This document shows positions 8,305 through 17,661 of a stretch of 64,000 nucleotides of DNA, piece by piece. Made by a program: the position numbers and the translations under genes. The stretch is from Chitinophagales bacterium (lineage in GTDB: Bacteria; Bacteroidota; Bacteroidia; Chitinophagales; UBA2359). Where the stretch lies: contig JAWKLZ010000002.1 of the NCBI GenBank assembly GCA_041392475.1, positions 620,001-684,000 of the forward strand, given 5' to 3'. How positions within the stretch are numbered: position 1 is the first letter of the stretch; every line of letters begins with the position of its first letter. The notes under the pieces were generated by a model. The model did not search any database. It had not been told where the DNA came from and saw nothing but the letters and a program-made list of their open reading frames with translations.

Positions 8305-8452
8305 TTTGGACTTTGGACGAAAGACATAAGAAGTAAACATTTGTTTATGAGCAAATTACATTTCCAATTCGATTTCACTTAATTCCTTTGCTGTCAATGA
8401 TTTAAAACTTTTGTCTTGTGTCTTTAATCTTTCCGTCCAAAGTCTAAAATTT
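8305..8452. repeat. MITE-like dispersed repeat, copy A
   Basis: This approximately 148-bp segment matches, in inverted orientation, most of 45706-45845. Its ends are imperfect terminal inverted repeats sharing GACTTTGGACG and AAAGA. It has no coding capacity. The longest conserved inner block lies around 8384-8412. It fits a non-autonomous miniature element or a small repeated hairpin RNA; no transposase that would mobilise it is in the window. Confidence 0.7.
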
Positions 8453-8475
8453 ATGGACAGTCAAATGGGGAAACT

Positions 8476-8523
8476 GATGGATGGTGTGATTGTGAAAAAA
8501 CACGCACAATCACACCATCCATC
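8476..8523 (-). terminator. Long perfect hairpin downstream of the S41 protease gene
   Basis: A 19-bp perfect stem (8476-8494 with 8505-8523) and a 10-nt loop, 9 nt past the stop codon of the leftward S41 gene. No strong T-run follows on that strand, so it may act by RNA stabilisation or factor-dependent termination. Confidence 0.6.
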
Positions 8524-8532
8524 GTTTTACAA

Positions 8533-10659
8533 TTATTCATCATTCATCGCTCCCAAATCTGTTTGCACACTGTTGATAATCTGCAAAGTTTCGTAGAGGT
8601 AAAAATCTTTTTTCAGTTGTTTGTGGAAATCTTTCGTCTTTTTTTGAAGTAAAAAATCTGCCTCAGTTTCCAATTGGTCAACCTCCAAACAGGCCACATC
8701 AAAATTTTCCACATCTGGTCGATCCTGATAGGTTTCTGTTTCTGCCTTTCTCGCTGCTTTTTCAGCTCTGAAAGCGGTTAGTAAAAGAGGTTTGTTGGTA
8801 TCTTTTTTATACTCTTGTGTATATTGATGATAGCTATCCATTGCAGTAAACAATTCGCTGTTTGCCAATCGGTTTGCGCTCTCTGCTTGAAGTTGTTCTA
8901 AATTTTTGACCACATGATTCCACGGTGTAAATTTAGACGATGCCACTTGATCTACCAATAATACGTGGTCTTTTTGACGTTCACCATACGCTTCAATATA
9001 AGAGTAACTATCGGGAAGCACGATATCTGGTGTCAAACCTTGTGTCTGAGTCGTTCCGCCATTGATGCGGTAGAATTTTTGGATAGTCGTTTTGACCGAC
9101 CCCAAAGGTTTGAGATTCTGTTGGTTGTCGGGAAGGTAAGGCTCCAAGGGATACATCACCTGTGCGCTGCCTTTTCCAAAGGTAGTGCGACTACCTACAA
9201 TCAATCCTCGCTGATAGTCTTGAATGGCAGCTGCAAAAATCTCTGAAGCAGAAGCACTTCCCCCATTCACCAATACCACCAATTCGCCAGTATAATGAAT
9301 AGCAGGATCCTTATCGTTGTGTACGCCAATGCTTCCATTCGTATTTTTGACTTGAACAATCGGCCCTTTTTCTATAAACAACCCTGCCATGTCGACTACT
9401 TCTTGTAGCGAACCGCCACCATTTCCTCTCAAGTCAATAATCAATTTGTGGATGTGTTGATCGTTCATTTTCTCCAATTCTGCCTTCATATCTTTGGCGC
9501 AGCTTCGTCCGTTTTTATTTTTGAAGTCAATGTAAAATTTTTCCAACTTCAAATAACCCACAGGTTGCGAAGACGTTTCCGACTGCAAAATAGCAGACTT
9601 GATGGTGCCATTTTCCAATACTACAGTGTCTCTAATAATTGCAATGTCAATTGTTTGTCCATTTGGTTTTTGCACCGTCAAAATCACTTCTGTACCTTTT
9701 GGCCCTTTGATAAGTTTGACCGCTTCATCCATTTCCATTCCGACAATATTGACCTTTTCTCCGTCCTTCTCCGCTACTTCCAAGATGGCATCTTCCGATT
9801 GCAGTTGTCCTTGTTTAGCAGCGGGGCCGCCTGGGGTCAAACCAAGAATGGTGATTTTTCCATTTTTCTCTTTAAGCGTTGCTCCAATTCCTTCTAAACT
9901 ACCCCGCAAACTGGTTTCAAAATTTTGGCGAGATTTGGGGGGCATAAATGTAGTATGTGGGTCAAAAATATTGGTAATCGCTTGTAAATAATAGTGAAAC
10001 CAAGTTAGAGAACTGCGATTACTGGTCTGCTTGTACCATTTTTTCTGTTTTTTCAATACTTTATTCCTTGCTTCAGTTTCCAGCACTTCGATGCTCTTCG
10101 GAACAACCGTTAAATTACCCGCTTCAATTGCATCTTCTTGGTCATCCAACAAATCGGCCAACTGCTTCAATGTTTCATATTTAAGGTATTTGCGCCAGTT
10201 TTCTCTCCATTCTTTTTCGCTTTTGGCATAGATGCGTTTATTGCTATTCAACTCTATAAAGTCTTCTTCTTCAAAGTTGAATGGACTTGCCAAAATGTCT
10301 TCCATCACCTCTCCAACTACCTCTAATCGCTTCTTCAATACCATGATAGACAACTCAAAAAAAGCTCGCTCATTTTTTTCAATCTCATCATCCAATTGGT
10401 CTTCAAATCGTTTTAGAGTTTTGATGTCACTTTCTAAAAACAACCGCTTGTTTTTATCTATTCTTTCGAGGTACTCTGCAAACAGGTTCTTAGAAAAATT
10501 ATCATCAATCTTTGGAGCTTGGTAATGCTTACGCTGAACATTTTGCATAACCAATGATAACAAAATGTCCTTTTTAGCTTGGTCATCATCAGGTGTTTCA
10601 AAACCTGCAAGTAGTAAAAAAGCAAGTATGAGAAGGAAATATTGGCGGACTGAATTCAT
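8533..10659 (-). CDS. prc: Carboxy-terminal processing (tail-specific) protease, S41 family
   Basis: 708 residues from the start at 10659, which gives a clean signal peptide (NSVRQYFLLILAFLLLAG). An upstream in-frame start at 10794 would add 45 residues that are basic and hydrophobic with no family match. The order is a DUF3340-like N-terminal helical region, a PDZ domain (with GLTPGGPAA and GQL), and the S41 core. The serine-lysine dyad is visible as the SASAS motif and FGKG further on. A C-terminal helical region follows. Homologues cleave periplasmic proteins, including cell-wall hydrolases and lipoproteins, from their C-termini. It is transcribed alone, ahead of a strong hairpin. Confidence 0.92.
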   Translation of the reverse strand: MNSVRQYFLLILAFLLLAGFETPDDDQAKKDILLSLVMQNVQRKHYQAPKIDDNFSKNLFAEYLERIDKNKRLFLESDIKTLKRFEDQLDDEIEKNERAFFELSIMVLKKRLEVVGEVMEDILASPFNFEEEDFIELNSNKRIYAKSEKEWRENWRKYLKYETLKQLADLLDDQEDAIEAGNLTVVPKSIEVLETEARNKVLKKQKKWYKQTSNRSSLTWFHYYLQAITNIFDPHTTFMPPKSRQNFETSLRGSLEGIGATLKEKNGKITILGLTPGGPAAKQGQLQSEDAILEVAEKDGEKVNIVGMEMDEAVKLIKGPKGTEVILTVQKPNGQTIDIAIIRDTVVLENGTIKSAILQSETSSQPVGYLKLEKFYIDFKNKNGRSCAKDMKAELEKMNDQHIHKLIIDLRGNGGGSLQEVVDMAGLFIEKGPIVQVKNTNGSIGVHNDKDPAIHYTGELVVLVNGGSASASEIFAAAIQDYQRGLIVGSRTTFGKGSAQVMYPLEPYLPDNQQNLKPLGSVKTTIQKFYRINGGTTQTQGLTPDIVLPDSYSYIEAYGERQKDHVLLVDQVASSKFTPWNHVVKNLEQLQAESANRLANSELFTAMDSYHQYTQEYKKDTNKPLLLTAFRAEKAARKAETETYQDRPDVENFDVACLEVDQLETEADFLLQKKTKDFHKQLKKDFYLYETLQIINSVQTDLGAMNDE

Positions 10660-11142
10660 TTTTTTGTTGGTTGTAAATTGAAAATAGCAATGGATAAAAA
10701 TAGACAGAAATGGGAGAAAAACAAAAGACAGTAACTTCTTTCTATTTTGTATCCGATTTAGGTGTTCTTTATTTAAAAAACGAAAATGTAGCAAATAAAC
10801 ATATAAAAAAACTGCACAAATTGTGCCGTTTTTGGTATTAGCTAAACTGAAACAAATCGCTTTGGAATGATTTTATTAGTAGAAATTACACAGATTAAAA
10901 CAAAATTAAGCAATGGTCAAAAATTAACTCCTCGATTTAGAATTTTGAACTACTTGATTAAGAAGGAGTTTTTTCGTTTTAATTCTTATACTAATTTTCA
11001 TTCATTGCTGAGAAAATTGTTTTCTAAAGGCTAACATAGGCTCATTGGATTAGGTTTTGAAAACTTAGTAAATAGTAAAAAGGAAAAGTAACTTTGTCGA
11101 CCCTGTTTCCATTTTTAAAAACCAGTTACTAAAGTATTAAAA
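10660..11142. other. Intergenic region between divergent prc and galK, with palindrome
   Basis: This 483-nt A/T-rich gap separates divergently transcribed genes. A 23-bp dyad at 10809-10831 has arms AAAC.GCACAA and TTGTGC.GTTT around a single central base and looks like a binding site for a dimeric regulator. A -7-like TAACTTTG lies at 11089-11096. No open frame with coding character was seen apart from the possible N-terminal extension of the S41 gene (10660-10794). Confidence 0.5.
11089..11096 (+). promoter_or_regulatory. Candidate -7 element for galK
   Basis: TAACTTTG matches the Bacteroidota TAnnTTTG box, 46 nt before the galK ATG. I see no well-spaced -33 TTTG. Confidence 0.4.
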
Positions 11143-12315
11143 ATGCAAGATCAAACGTACTCACTTCAAGCAAATATTACAAAGAACTTTCAACAAGTAT
11201 TTAAAAATCAAGTTCAATTTTACATCAAAGCACCAGGACGAATCAACCTCATTGGTGAACATACTGACTACAATATGGGCTTTGTGCTACCTGCTGCCAT
11301 AGACAAACACATCCTATTTGGTTTTGCTACAAATGGAACAGAGGATATGTGTCGGCTCAAAGCCTTAGACATGAATGGGAGTTACGAGTATTCATTGAAG
11401 GACATCCAAAAAACAGAACATTCTTGGGTCAATTACCTATTGGGTGTCGTCCAACAAGTTCAAAAACGAAACATTGAAGTAAGAGGTTTCGATTGTATTT
11501 TTGCAGGAAATATTCCCATTGGATCGGGCTTGAGTTCTTCTGCTGCATTGGAGTGTGGATTTGCGAGAGGCTTGTGTGAATTGGCGGGTGTGACCTTGGA
11601 AAAGTGGGAAATCGCACGCATCGGCAACCAAACCGAAAACCAGTTTTTGGGCATACAGAGTGGTATTCTCGACCAATTTTCTTCTACTTTTGGCGCAAAA
11701 AATAAGGTAATGTTAATGGATTGTCGTTCACAAACCTTTGAATACGTGCCACTTGATTTAGGAGAATACTGTTTGGTGCTTATCAACTCCAATGTGAAAC
11801 ACGAACACACAACTTCGGGCTACAACGATAGACCTACGGAATGTAAACAAGCCGTCCGATTGCTGCAAAATGATTTTCCCAACATCGAAAGCCTACGAGA
11901 TGTAACCTCTGCAATGTTAGAACAATCTGCTTCAAGATTATCTCCCACCTTGTTAAATCGTTGCAAATTCATCCTTGCAGAAAATGAAAGAGTACATCAA
12001 TTTTGTGGACATTTGAAAGCAGGAAAAGTATTGCCTTTGGGAGAGTTGTTGCGTCAATCGCATCACGGATTGCAGCATTTGTACGAGGTAAGTTGTGCAG
12101 AATTGAACATGTTGGTGGATTTCACCCGTGACATTCCCGAAGTATTGGGCGCAAGAATGATGGGAGGCGGTTTTGGTGGCTGTACTTTGAATTTGATGGA
12201 AAAGAAAGAAAGTGAGCAGATTACTTCCGAAATCATGGAAGCTTATCGAATGAAAACAGGAATCAAAGCCGAGGCATATTTTGTAGGGATTGAAGATGGG
12301 GTACATTTAGTTTAA
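11143..12315 (+). CDS. galK: Galactokinase
   Basis: 390 residues, the usual GHMP galactokinase length. The N-terminal signature PGRINLIGEHTDYN at 31-44 and the ATP-binding loop P-I-G-SGLSSSAALE identify it, with the C-terminal GHMP motif MGGGFGGC. It phosphorylates alpha-D-galactose to galactose-1-phosphate using ATP in the Leloir pathway. No galT, galE or galM is adjacent, so the pathway is dispersed, or the enzyme may act on another sugar in this strain. The gene converges with the AAA/PD-(D/E)XK gene and their ends overlap by 9 nt. Confidence 0.94.
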   Translation: MQDQTYSLQANITKNFQQVFKNQVQFYIKAPGRINLIGEHTDYNMGFVLPAAIDKHILFGFATNGTEDMCRLKALDMNGSYEYSLKDIQKTEHSWVNYLLGVVQQVQKRNIEVRGFDCIFAGNIPIGSGLSSSAALECGFARGLCELAGVTLEKWEIARIGNQTENQFLGIQSGILDQFSSTFGAKNKVMLMDCRSQTFEYVPLDLGEYCLVLINSNVKHEHTTSGYNDRPTECKQAVRLLQNDFPNIESLRDVTSAMLEQSASRLSPTLLNRCKFILAENERVHQFCGHLKAGKVLPLGELLRQSHHGLQHLYEVSCAELNMLVDFTRDIPEVLGARMMGGGFGGCTLNLMEKKESEQITSEIMEAYRMKTGIKAEAYFVGIEDGVHLV

Positions 12316-14037
12316 TTCAATGACAATCCTCTTATTGACCACAAAAACAATCACATAAGCTTTCAAATCTTCCATATCCTTGATTTTTTCTGCCTTCAAA
12401 TAGTCCTTCAATTGTTTGATTGCCTCCTTTTTAGTAGCCTCCAATTGCCCCGCTTGCGCTTGCTTCAAATACTTCAATTCAAAAATAAATTGGTAGGGTA
12501 TGGACTTCCCAAAAGGCTGTCGGCGAGCCAACAAAAGGTCTATTCTCCCCTTTTCGGTTTTGCTCTTTTTCACCTCCAATTCGCTGAAAATGTGGTACAA
12601 ACCTGCGGAATGAAACCACGATACAAAAATGGTTTTGATATGCCCTTCATTGAAGTAAGCTCGGTCGTGATGTGCCGAAAGTTGGGTCAAAACAGATTCG
12701 GTCAATTCCATTATCGGCTTGATATTATTGTATTTAGCCAACTCCATTACTTTGTCCCTAATGCGAAGGTCATAGACATCCAATTCGGTATCTTCCAAAG
12801 TGACTTGCGTAAAATACTGAAAGTACAAATGTTTGATAACATAGTTGGGAATCGTGAAAATCGTTCCTTCAAAATCTCCTCCTTTGATGGTCAAAAATCC
12901 CAAATAATACAAAAGGCTGATAAACTTATCCCTATCCCACGGCTGATTGAAGTTGTACTTTTGGGTCAAAGTTGCCTTCAATTCGTCCTTACTCAAGACC
13001 TCTCGCAAGACTTCAATATTTTCCCGTTCTTTATGAGCAATGCGAAACATCGAGCGAATTTTGCCATAATCCGAAGCAATATTGGTATCTAATAGTTGAT
13101 CGGGATATTCCATGCGTTCCAAATAAGCATCTGCAAAGTACAGCACCATGGCAGAATTGTACATCCCCTCTTTAGCCTTTTTATTGAAGGTATAACCATC
13201 GTACCAACTCTTCAAATCCGCCGAAATTTCGCCCAATTCATCTTCCGAAATACCAATCCCCAACAGAATACCTTCCACTTCTTTTTGGGTAAAACCCATC
13301 ATTTCTTCAAAGCCCAAACGCATACTGATATCGGAAGCATTGTTGAAGCCACTCGTCAAGCTGTCGAGTGTAATCGGTGTAACCCCAGTGACAAACATTC
13401 GGTCAATCCATCCTGCATCTGTTCCAATCTTTAGGCTTTCATAAAACTTTCGCACCCAGCCATTTTTACCCACAATCTCCTTAAATTCTTCAAAATGAAA
13501 AGCCATGATTTCGTTGGTGAAGTGATCGTATTCGTCTATCAATAAGTAGATTTTTTGAGTAACCTGTTCACTCAACATGACCTCATAAAGCTTGTTCATA
13601 ATGGCTTGAGAAGTAGTCAAATCCTTAAAAAAATCATTTGTATCTACCTTGAAAATTTCCTTGTGTAACATCAATAGACCTCGAACTCCTTGCTTTATTC
13701 TGACAAAGAAATCCTGATACGCCTTTTCATTAGAATCCGTATCAATTGCCGAAAAATTGAGTCTTAGAATCAAATAACTGTTGGCGAGCGGAGTCGGGTT
13801 TTGACCAATGTATTGTTTGCCAAAAAGTAGGTCAAATTTTTTTTTGTATTCTAATCCGTAGTAATATTGAAGCACAGAAATAAAGAGACTTTTCCCAAAT
13901 CGGCGAGGGCGCAGAAAAAACAGGTATTTCTTCCCCATCGCCTCCAATCTTTCCAAGTATTGAGTACGGTCCACATAATAATAACCTTGCGTAATCATTT
14001 GCTCAAAATCACTGACTCCAAAGGGAATTTTTATCAT
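12307..14037 (-). CDS. AAA-ATPase-like protein with C-terminal PD-(D/E)XK nuclease domain
   Basis: 576 residues. The N-terminal AAA-ATPase-like domain (about 1-290) has a Walker A variant RPRRFGKS at 43-50 and a Walker B-like stretch IYLLIDEYDHF. The C-terminus carries the PD-(D/E)XK core (GRIDLLL, then FELKYLK). The combination is the DUF1703-type family expanded in Bacteroidota and gut Firmicutes; its role is not established, and mobile or defence-like behaviour is suspected because copies vary in number between strains. All catalytic residues look intact. It sits alone between galK and pbpC. Confidence 0.88.
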   Translation of the reverse strand: MIKIPFGVSDFEQMITQGYYYVDRTQYLERLEAMGKKYLFFLRPRRFGKSLFISVLQYYYGLEYKKKFDLLFGKQYIGQNPTPLANSYLILRLNFSAIDTDSNEKAYQDFFVRIKQGVRGLLMLHKEIFKVDTNDFFKDLTTSQAIMNKLYEVMLSEQVTQKIYLLIDEYDHFTNEIMAFHFEEFKEIVGKNGWVRKFYESLKIGTDAGWIDRMFVTGVTPITLDSLTSGFNNASDISMRLGFEEMMGFTQKEVEGILLGIGISEDELGEISADLKSWYDGYTFNKKAKEGMYNSAMVLYFADAYLERMEYPDQLLDTNIASDYGKIRSMFRIAHKERENIEVLREVLSKDELKATLTQKYNFNQPWDRDKFISLLYYLGFLTIKGGDFEGTIFTIPNYVIKHLYFQYFTQVTLEDTELDVYDLRIRDKVMELAKYNNIKPIMELTESVLTQLSAHHDRAYFNEGHIKTIFVSWFHSAGLYHIFSELEVKKSKTEKGRIDLLLARRQPFGKSIPYQFIFELKYLKQAQAGQLEATKKEAIKQLKDYLKAEKIKDMEDLKAYVIVFVVNKRIVIELN

Positions 14038-14146
14038 CGAGTTTTTGTTTTGGTTAGAAAGATAACAATTTTTGCGGTTTTTTTGTTATTTTAGGACTGG
14101 AATTTCCGTTCAAAGGTGCGTGATTTATTTGGTGAAAATAAAAAAT

Positions 14147-16459
14147 ATGAAGATAAACATTCCAAAAATCAAAAAATACCTACTCCCTTCAATAGCAGCA
14201 ATTTTCGTATTGTTTCTTCTAATAGATGCGCTATTCCCTTTCTCTGCAAAAATCGAACATTCCCAAATCATCACCGACTCCAATGGCAGAATCTTACACG
14301 CCTTTCTGACCTCAGACGACAAATGGCGTATGAAAACCGAATTGGAGGAAATCACTCCCGAACTACAAACCGCCATCGTTTTTAAAGAAGACAAATGGTT
14401 TTACTACCACCTTGGAGTCAATCCTTTAGCCATCACACGCGCTGCCTTCAACAACATTTTCAAAGGTAAGCGCACCTCAGGCGCATCTACCATCACCATG
14501 CAAGTTGCTCGTTTATTGCAGCCCAAATCAAGGACGTACTTCAATAAAATCTTGGAAATGTGGCACGCCTTGCAATTGGAGTGGCATTTTTCCAAAAAAG
14601 AAATCCTGCAATTGTATCTCAATTTAGTGCCGTATGGCGGTAATATTGAAGGAGTTAAATCGGCTGCCGTATTGTATTTCGACAAAGCCCCCAACCATTT
14701 GAGTATTGCAGAAATCACCACCCTCGCCATCATTCCCAACCGCCCAACGTCCTTGCTTTTGGGCAAAAACAACGAAACGGTGAAAGCTGCCCGAAATGAA
14801 TGGTTGCAGCGTTTTCAGACTTCAAAAGTGTTTGACCAACAAGCCATTGAAGATGCATTGACCGAACCCTTAAATGCCAAACGGTTGGAGTCGCCCAGAA
14901 TCGCCCCACACTTTGCCTATCGAATGAAATACGAACATCCCAATGAGCCAATTATCAAAACAACCCTGCAATACAATCAGCAATTGAAGGTCGAGAAATT
15001 GGTCAGCGATTATGTTAAACGCATTTATTACCAGCGAATTACCAATGCCTCTGTTTTGGTGCTGAACAACCGTACCAATCAAGTGGAAGCCTATGTAGGT
15101 TCATCGGATTTCTTCAATGCCGAAGCAGCAGGACAAGTAGATGGTATTCGCTCAAATCGTTCACCAGGCAGCACTTTGAAGCCCTTTTTGTATGGATTGG
15201 CATTTGACAAAGGTTTGATTACGCCCAAATACAAAATCAGCGATGTGCCAACCAATTTCACAGGGTATTCGCCTGTCAATTATAGTGGAGAATACAATGG
15301 TTTGGTGACAGTTGAGTATGCGTTGGCAAATTCGCTCAATGTACCTGCGGTCAAAATTTTGGACGAAATGGGCGTGGATTATTTTCTGAACAAGCTATCG
15401 GATGCAGGTTTTCAGTACATCAAACGCAATCAAAAAAACTTGGGTCTGTCCGTTGCTTTGGGCGGTTGTGGAGTGCGTTTGGACGAATTAACCGCCTTGT
15501 ATGCGGCTTTTGCGAACAAAGGGAAAATTCGAGAACCTCAATGGATTTTGGGCGATACGGCACAGGTCAGTGTGCCGATTTTGTCAGAATCGGCTGCGTT
15601 TGTTGTCACCGAAATCCTTACAGAATTGACCCGCCCCGACCTCCCCAAAAACATCGAAAGCAGTGTCAATCTTCCCAAAATTGCTTGGAAAACGGGTACT
15701 TCCTATGGACGAAAAGATGCTTGGAGTGTGGGCTACAATGGTGATTATACGATTGGCGTATGGTGTGGCAATTTTTCGGGAGAGGGTGTTCCTGACTTAA
15801 CAGGCGCAACGGTTGCTACTCCCCTACTGTTCAATATCTTCAATTCGATTGATTACCAATCTCAAACCGCTTGGTTTCAATCACCCAAAGAATTGGATTT
15901 TCGTTGGGTATGTTCAGAAAGTGGATTGCCGCCCAACGAACATTGCAGCGAACAGTTGATGGATTATTACTTGCCTTTGGTATCCAACAATTTGAAGTGC
16001 AATCATTACCAAGAGGTTCGATTAAGTCCCGATGAAAGTTATGCTTACTGCACTTCTTGCACTCCAATGGTCGGCTTCAAAAAGAAAATTTTCCCCAACT
16101 ATCCACCCGAAATAATTTCTTACTACGAAAAGGAAAACATTCCCTACGATAAAATTCCGCCTCACAATCCGAAATGTGAACGTGTTTTTTCGGATATAGC
16201 GGCTGCGCCGAGCATTACCTCTCCTGTCGATGGCTTGGAATACCTAATTGATCCACACGACAATACCCAGCTGATGCTGTCCTGCAATGCGCCTTCGAGT
16301 ACCGAAAAAGTGTATTGGTACATCAATGACCGCTTTTTTCAATCGGCTACTTCAACGGAAAATCTATTTTTCGAGCCAAAAGAAGGCATGAACAAAATTA
16401 CCTGCGTGGATGATAAGGGACGGAAGGAGTATATTTGGGTTGAGGTGAAGAGTTTGTAA
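14147..16459 (+). CDS. pbpC: Penicillin-binding protein 1C
   Basis: 770 residues from the ATG at 14147, whose product starts with a basic stretch and one transmembrane anchor (about 8-28). The upstream in-frame ATG at 14072 adds sequence unlike the family. The GT51 glycosyltransferase domain (about 50-220) has EDKWFYYHLG and a GASTITMQ motif. The transpeptidase domain has Ser342-x-x-Lys345 (GSTLK), a SLN motif and KTG at 515-517. The C-terminal about 90 residues are the BiPBP_C domain of PBP1C. It polymerises and cross-links peptidoglycan; in E. coli its transpeptidase contribution is debated. The alpha-2-macroglobulin gene that often accompanies pbpC is absent. A strong hairpin follows 7 nt after the stop. 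Confidence 0.94.
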   Translation: MKINIPKIKKYLLPSIAAIFVLFLLIDALFPFSAKIEHSQIITDSNGRILHAFLTSDDKWRMKTELEEITPELQTAIVFKEDKWFYYHLGVNPLAITRAAFNNIFKGKRTSGASTITMQVARLLQPKSRTYFNKILEMWHALQLEWHFSKKEILQLYLNLVPYGGNIEGVKSAAVLYFDKAPNHLSIAEITTLAIIPNRPTSLLLGKNNETVKAARNEWLQRFQTSKVFDQQAIEDALTEPLNAKRLESPRIAPHFAYRMKYEHPNEPIIKTTLQYNQQLKVEKLVSDYVKRIYYQRITNASVLVLNNRTNQVEAYVGSSDFFNAEAAGQVDGIRSNRSPGSTLKPFLYGLAFDKGLITPKYKISDVPTNFTGYSPVNYSGEYNGLVTVEYALANSLNVPAVKILDEMGVDYFLNKLSDAGFQYIKRNQKNLGLSVALGGCGVRLDELTALYAAFANKGKIREPQWILGDTAQVSVPILSESAAFVVTEILTELTRPDLPKNIESSVNLPKIAWKTGTSYGRKDAWSVGYNGDYTIGVWCGNFSGEGVPDLTGATVATPLLFNIFNSIDYQSQTAWFQSPKELDFRWVCSESGLPPNEHCSEQLMDYYLPLVSNNLKCNHYQEVRLSPDESYAYCTSCTPMVGFKKKIFPNYPPEIISYYEKENIPYDKIPPHNPKCERVFSDIAAAPSITSPVDGLEYLIDPHDNTQLMLSCNAPSSTEKVYWYINDRFFQSATSTENLFFEPKEGMNKITCVDDKGRKEYIWVEVKSL

Positions 16460-16466
16460 AAAAACA

Positions 16467-16495
16467 AAAGCCGAATGTATTTGACATTCGGCTTT
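16467..16495. terminator. Intrinsic terminator after pbpC
   Basis: A 12-bp perfect stem (AAAGCCGAATGT at 16467-16478 with 16484-16495) and 5-nt loop, starting 7 nt past the stop codon. The A-run before it makes it look bidirectional. The left arm sequence AAAGCCGAATG recurs at 16668-16678. Confidence 0.8.
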
Positions 16496-16730
16496 GGAGA
16501 GGCTTTAAATTTTTACTTAGTTTCAAGGTTTTTTCTATAAAGTTGTTGTTGTTTACTTTCAAATAGAGAACACCAAACTTTCAAAAAGGTAACACAATAG
16601 ATCAATTTTGATAAGAGATTTTTTTGAAGGAAATGCAAGAGAATAAATTGATTTTCATCTAAAAAATAAAGCCGAATGATGAGATGTGTTAATAAAACAG
16701 GACACGAAACTATCTTAAATTTGTGTTCAG

Positions 16731-16829
16731 ATGAAAGAATCAAAACAACCTGAAAAGCGTCGACGCTACGATGCAGAATTTAAGTCTAATGAAGTGGTTC
16801 AAAAAAACAGGACATATTCATTCTGCTAA
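16731..16829 (+). pseudogene. IS transposase OrfA N-terminal remnant
   Basis: A 32-codon frame starts MKESKQPEKRRRYDAEFKSN, the characteristic opening of IS3-type OrfA helix-turn-helix transposases, then runs out of similarity and stops. AAAACAGGACA occurs just upstream at 16694-16704 and again at 16804-16814 in the same orientation, as if a deletion joined two parts of the element. The rest of the IS is gone. Its end overlaps the 3' end of the LytTR regulator gene on the other strand by 4 nt. Confidence 0.6.
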
Positions 16830-17587
16830 CGATTCAACCATTGTTTGAACCTTCCAGAACGGTCTACACTCACAATAGCATCTGTTGTACAGGGAGGGTT
16901 CAACTCTATTTTTACCCGACTTTTGGAGTAACTAACCATGTTTTTAATTGCATCGAAGTTGATTATAAATTTTCGATTGATGCGAAAAAACCGATCAGGC
17001 TGCAAGACTTTTTCAAGTTTAGACAGGGTGAAATCAACAATAAATTGCTTGCCATCTTTTGTAGTCAAATACAAATATTTTCCTTCACTCATAAAATAAG
17101 CGACATCTACTGTGAGGATGGATTTAATTTTGTCGCCAGTCGTTACAATAAATCGCTTTTGATAAGTAGTATTTTTTTTCTGAACAGCTTCTATTAATGA
17201 TGTAAAATCAATATTGCTATCATTAGTTTGGATATCTTCAAATTTCTCAAGACTATCTTCCAGATCATCCTTATCAATTGGCTTAAGTAGGTAGGCAATG
17301 CTATTGAGTTTGAATGCTCTAATAGCATATTGATCGTAAGCGGTTGTGAAAATAATAGGGGTTTTTACTTTTACTTCCTCGAATATACTGAAGCTGTTAC
17401 CATCTGCCAAGTGAATATCCAGAAAAATAAGGTCAATATGTGATGCTTTTGGGCTTCTTAGCCATTCAATTGCGTTTTTGACAGTATCAATCGTATCCAC
17501 TATTTCGATGGAAGAATTAATGTCGGATAACATCTCTTTTAATTCCTCTGCCGCAAGGTGTTCATCTTCAATAATTAAAACTCTCAT
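16826..17587 (-). CDS. LytTR family response regulator
   Basis: 253 residues. The receiver domain (about 1-120) has the acidic pair E7/D8, the phospho-acceptor Asp57 in FLDIHLADG, the TTA threonine segment and LLKP lysine. The LytTR DNA-binding domain occupies about 148-250, with the conserved GKYLYL, RINRKFIIN and DRSGRFKQW segments. Such regulators bind direct repeats upstream of target promoters. It lies 74 nt downstream of a receiver-histidine kinase gene on the same strand, which is its probable cognate kinase. The final codons abut the IS remnant, so downstream DNA was rearranged, but the domain itself looks complete. Confidence 0.93.
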   Translation of the reverse strand: MRVLIIEDEHLAAEELKEMLSDINSSIEIVDTIDTVKNAIEWLRSPKASHIDLIFLDIHLADGNSFSIFEEVKVKTPIIFTTAYDQYAIRAFKLNSIAYLLKPIDKDDLEDSLEKFEDIQTNDSNIDFTSLIEAVQKKNTTYQKRFIVTTGDKIKSILTVDVAYFMSEGKYLYLTTKDGKQFIVDFTLSKLEKVLQPDRFFRINRKFIINFDAIKNMVSYSKSRVKIELNPPCTTDAIVSVDRSGRFKQWLNR

Positions 17588-17661
17588 ATAAGTAATGTGG
17601 TATTTGAAATTATTTAAAAAATAAAGTATTAGGGTATTTTTTAGACTCTTTTCAGCTAAAT

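Noticed and set aside
10660..10794. N-terminal 45-residue extension of the S41 protease
   Set aside because: The start at 10659 directly precedes a normal signal peptide; the extension would place a second hydrophobic segment in front of it.
12412..13092. Open plus-strand frame of 226 codons
   Set aside because: It is antisense to the AAA/PD-(D/E)XK gene, which has clear motifs, and its own sequence is not protein-like.
16513..16743. 76-codon minus-strand frame after pbpC
   Set aside because: It is low-complexity, lies between the terminator and the IS remnant, and has no recognisable domain.
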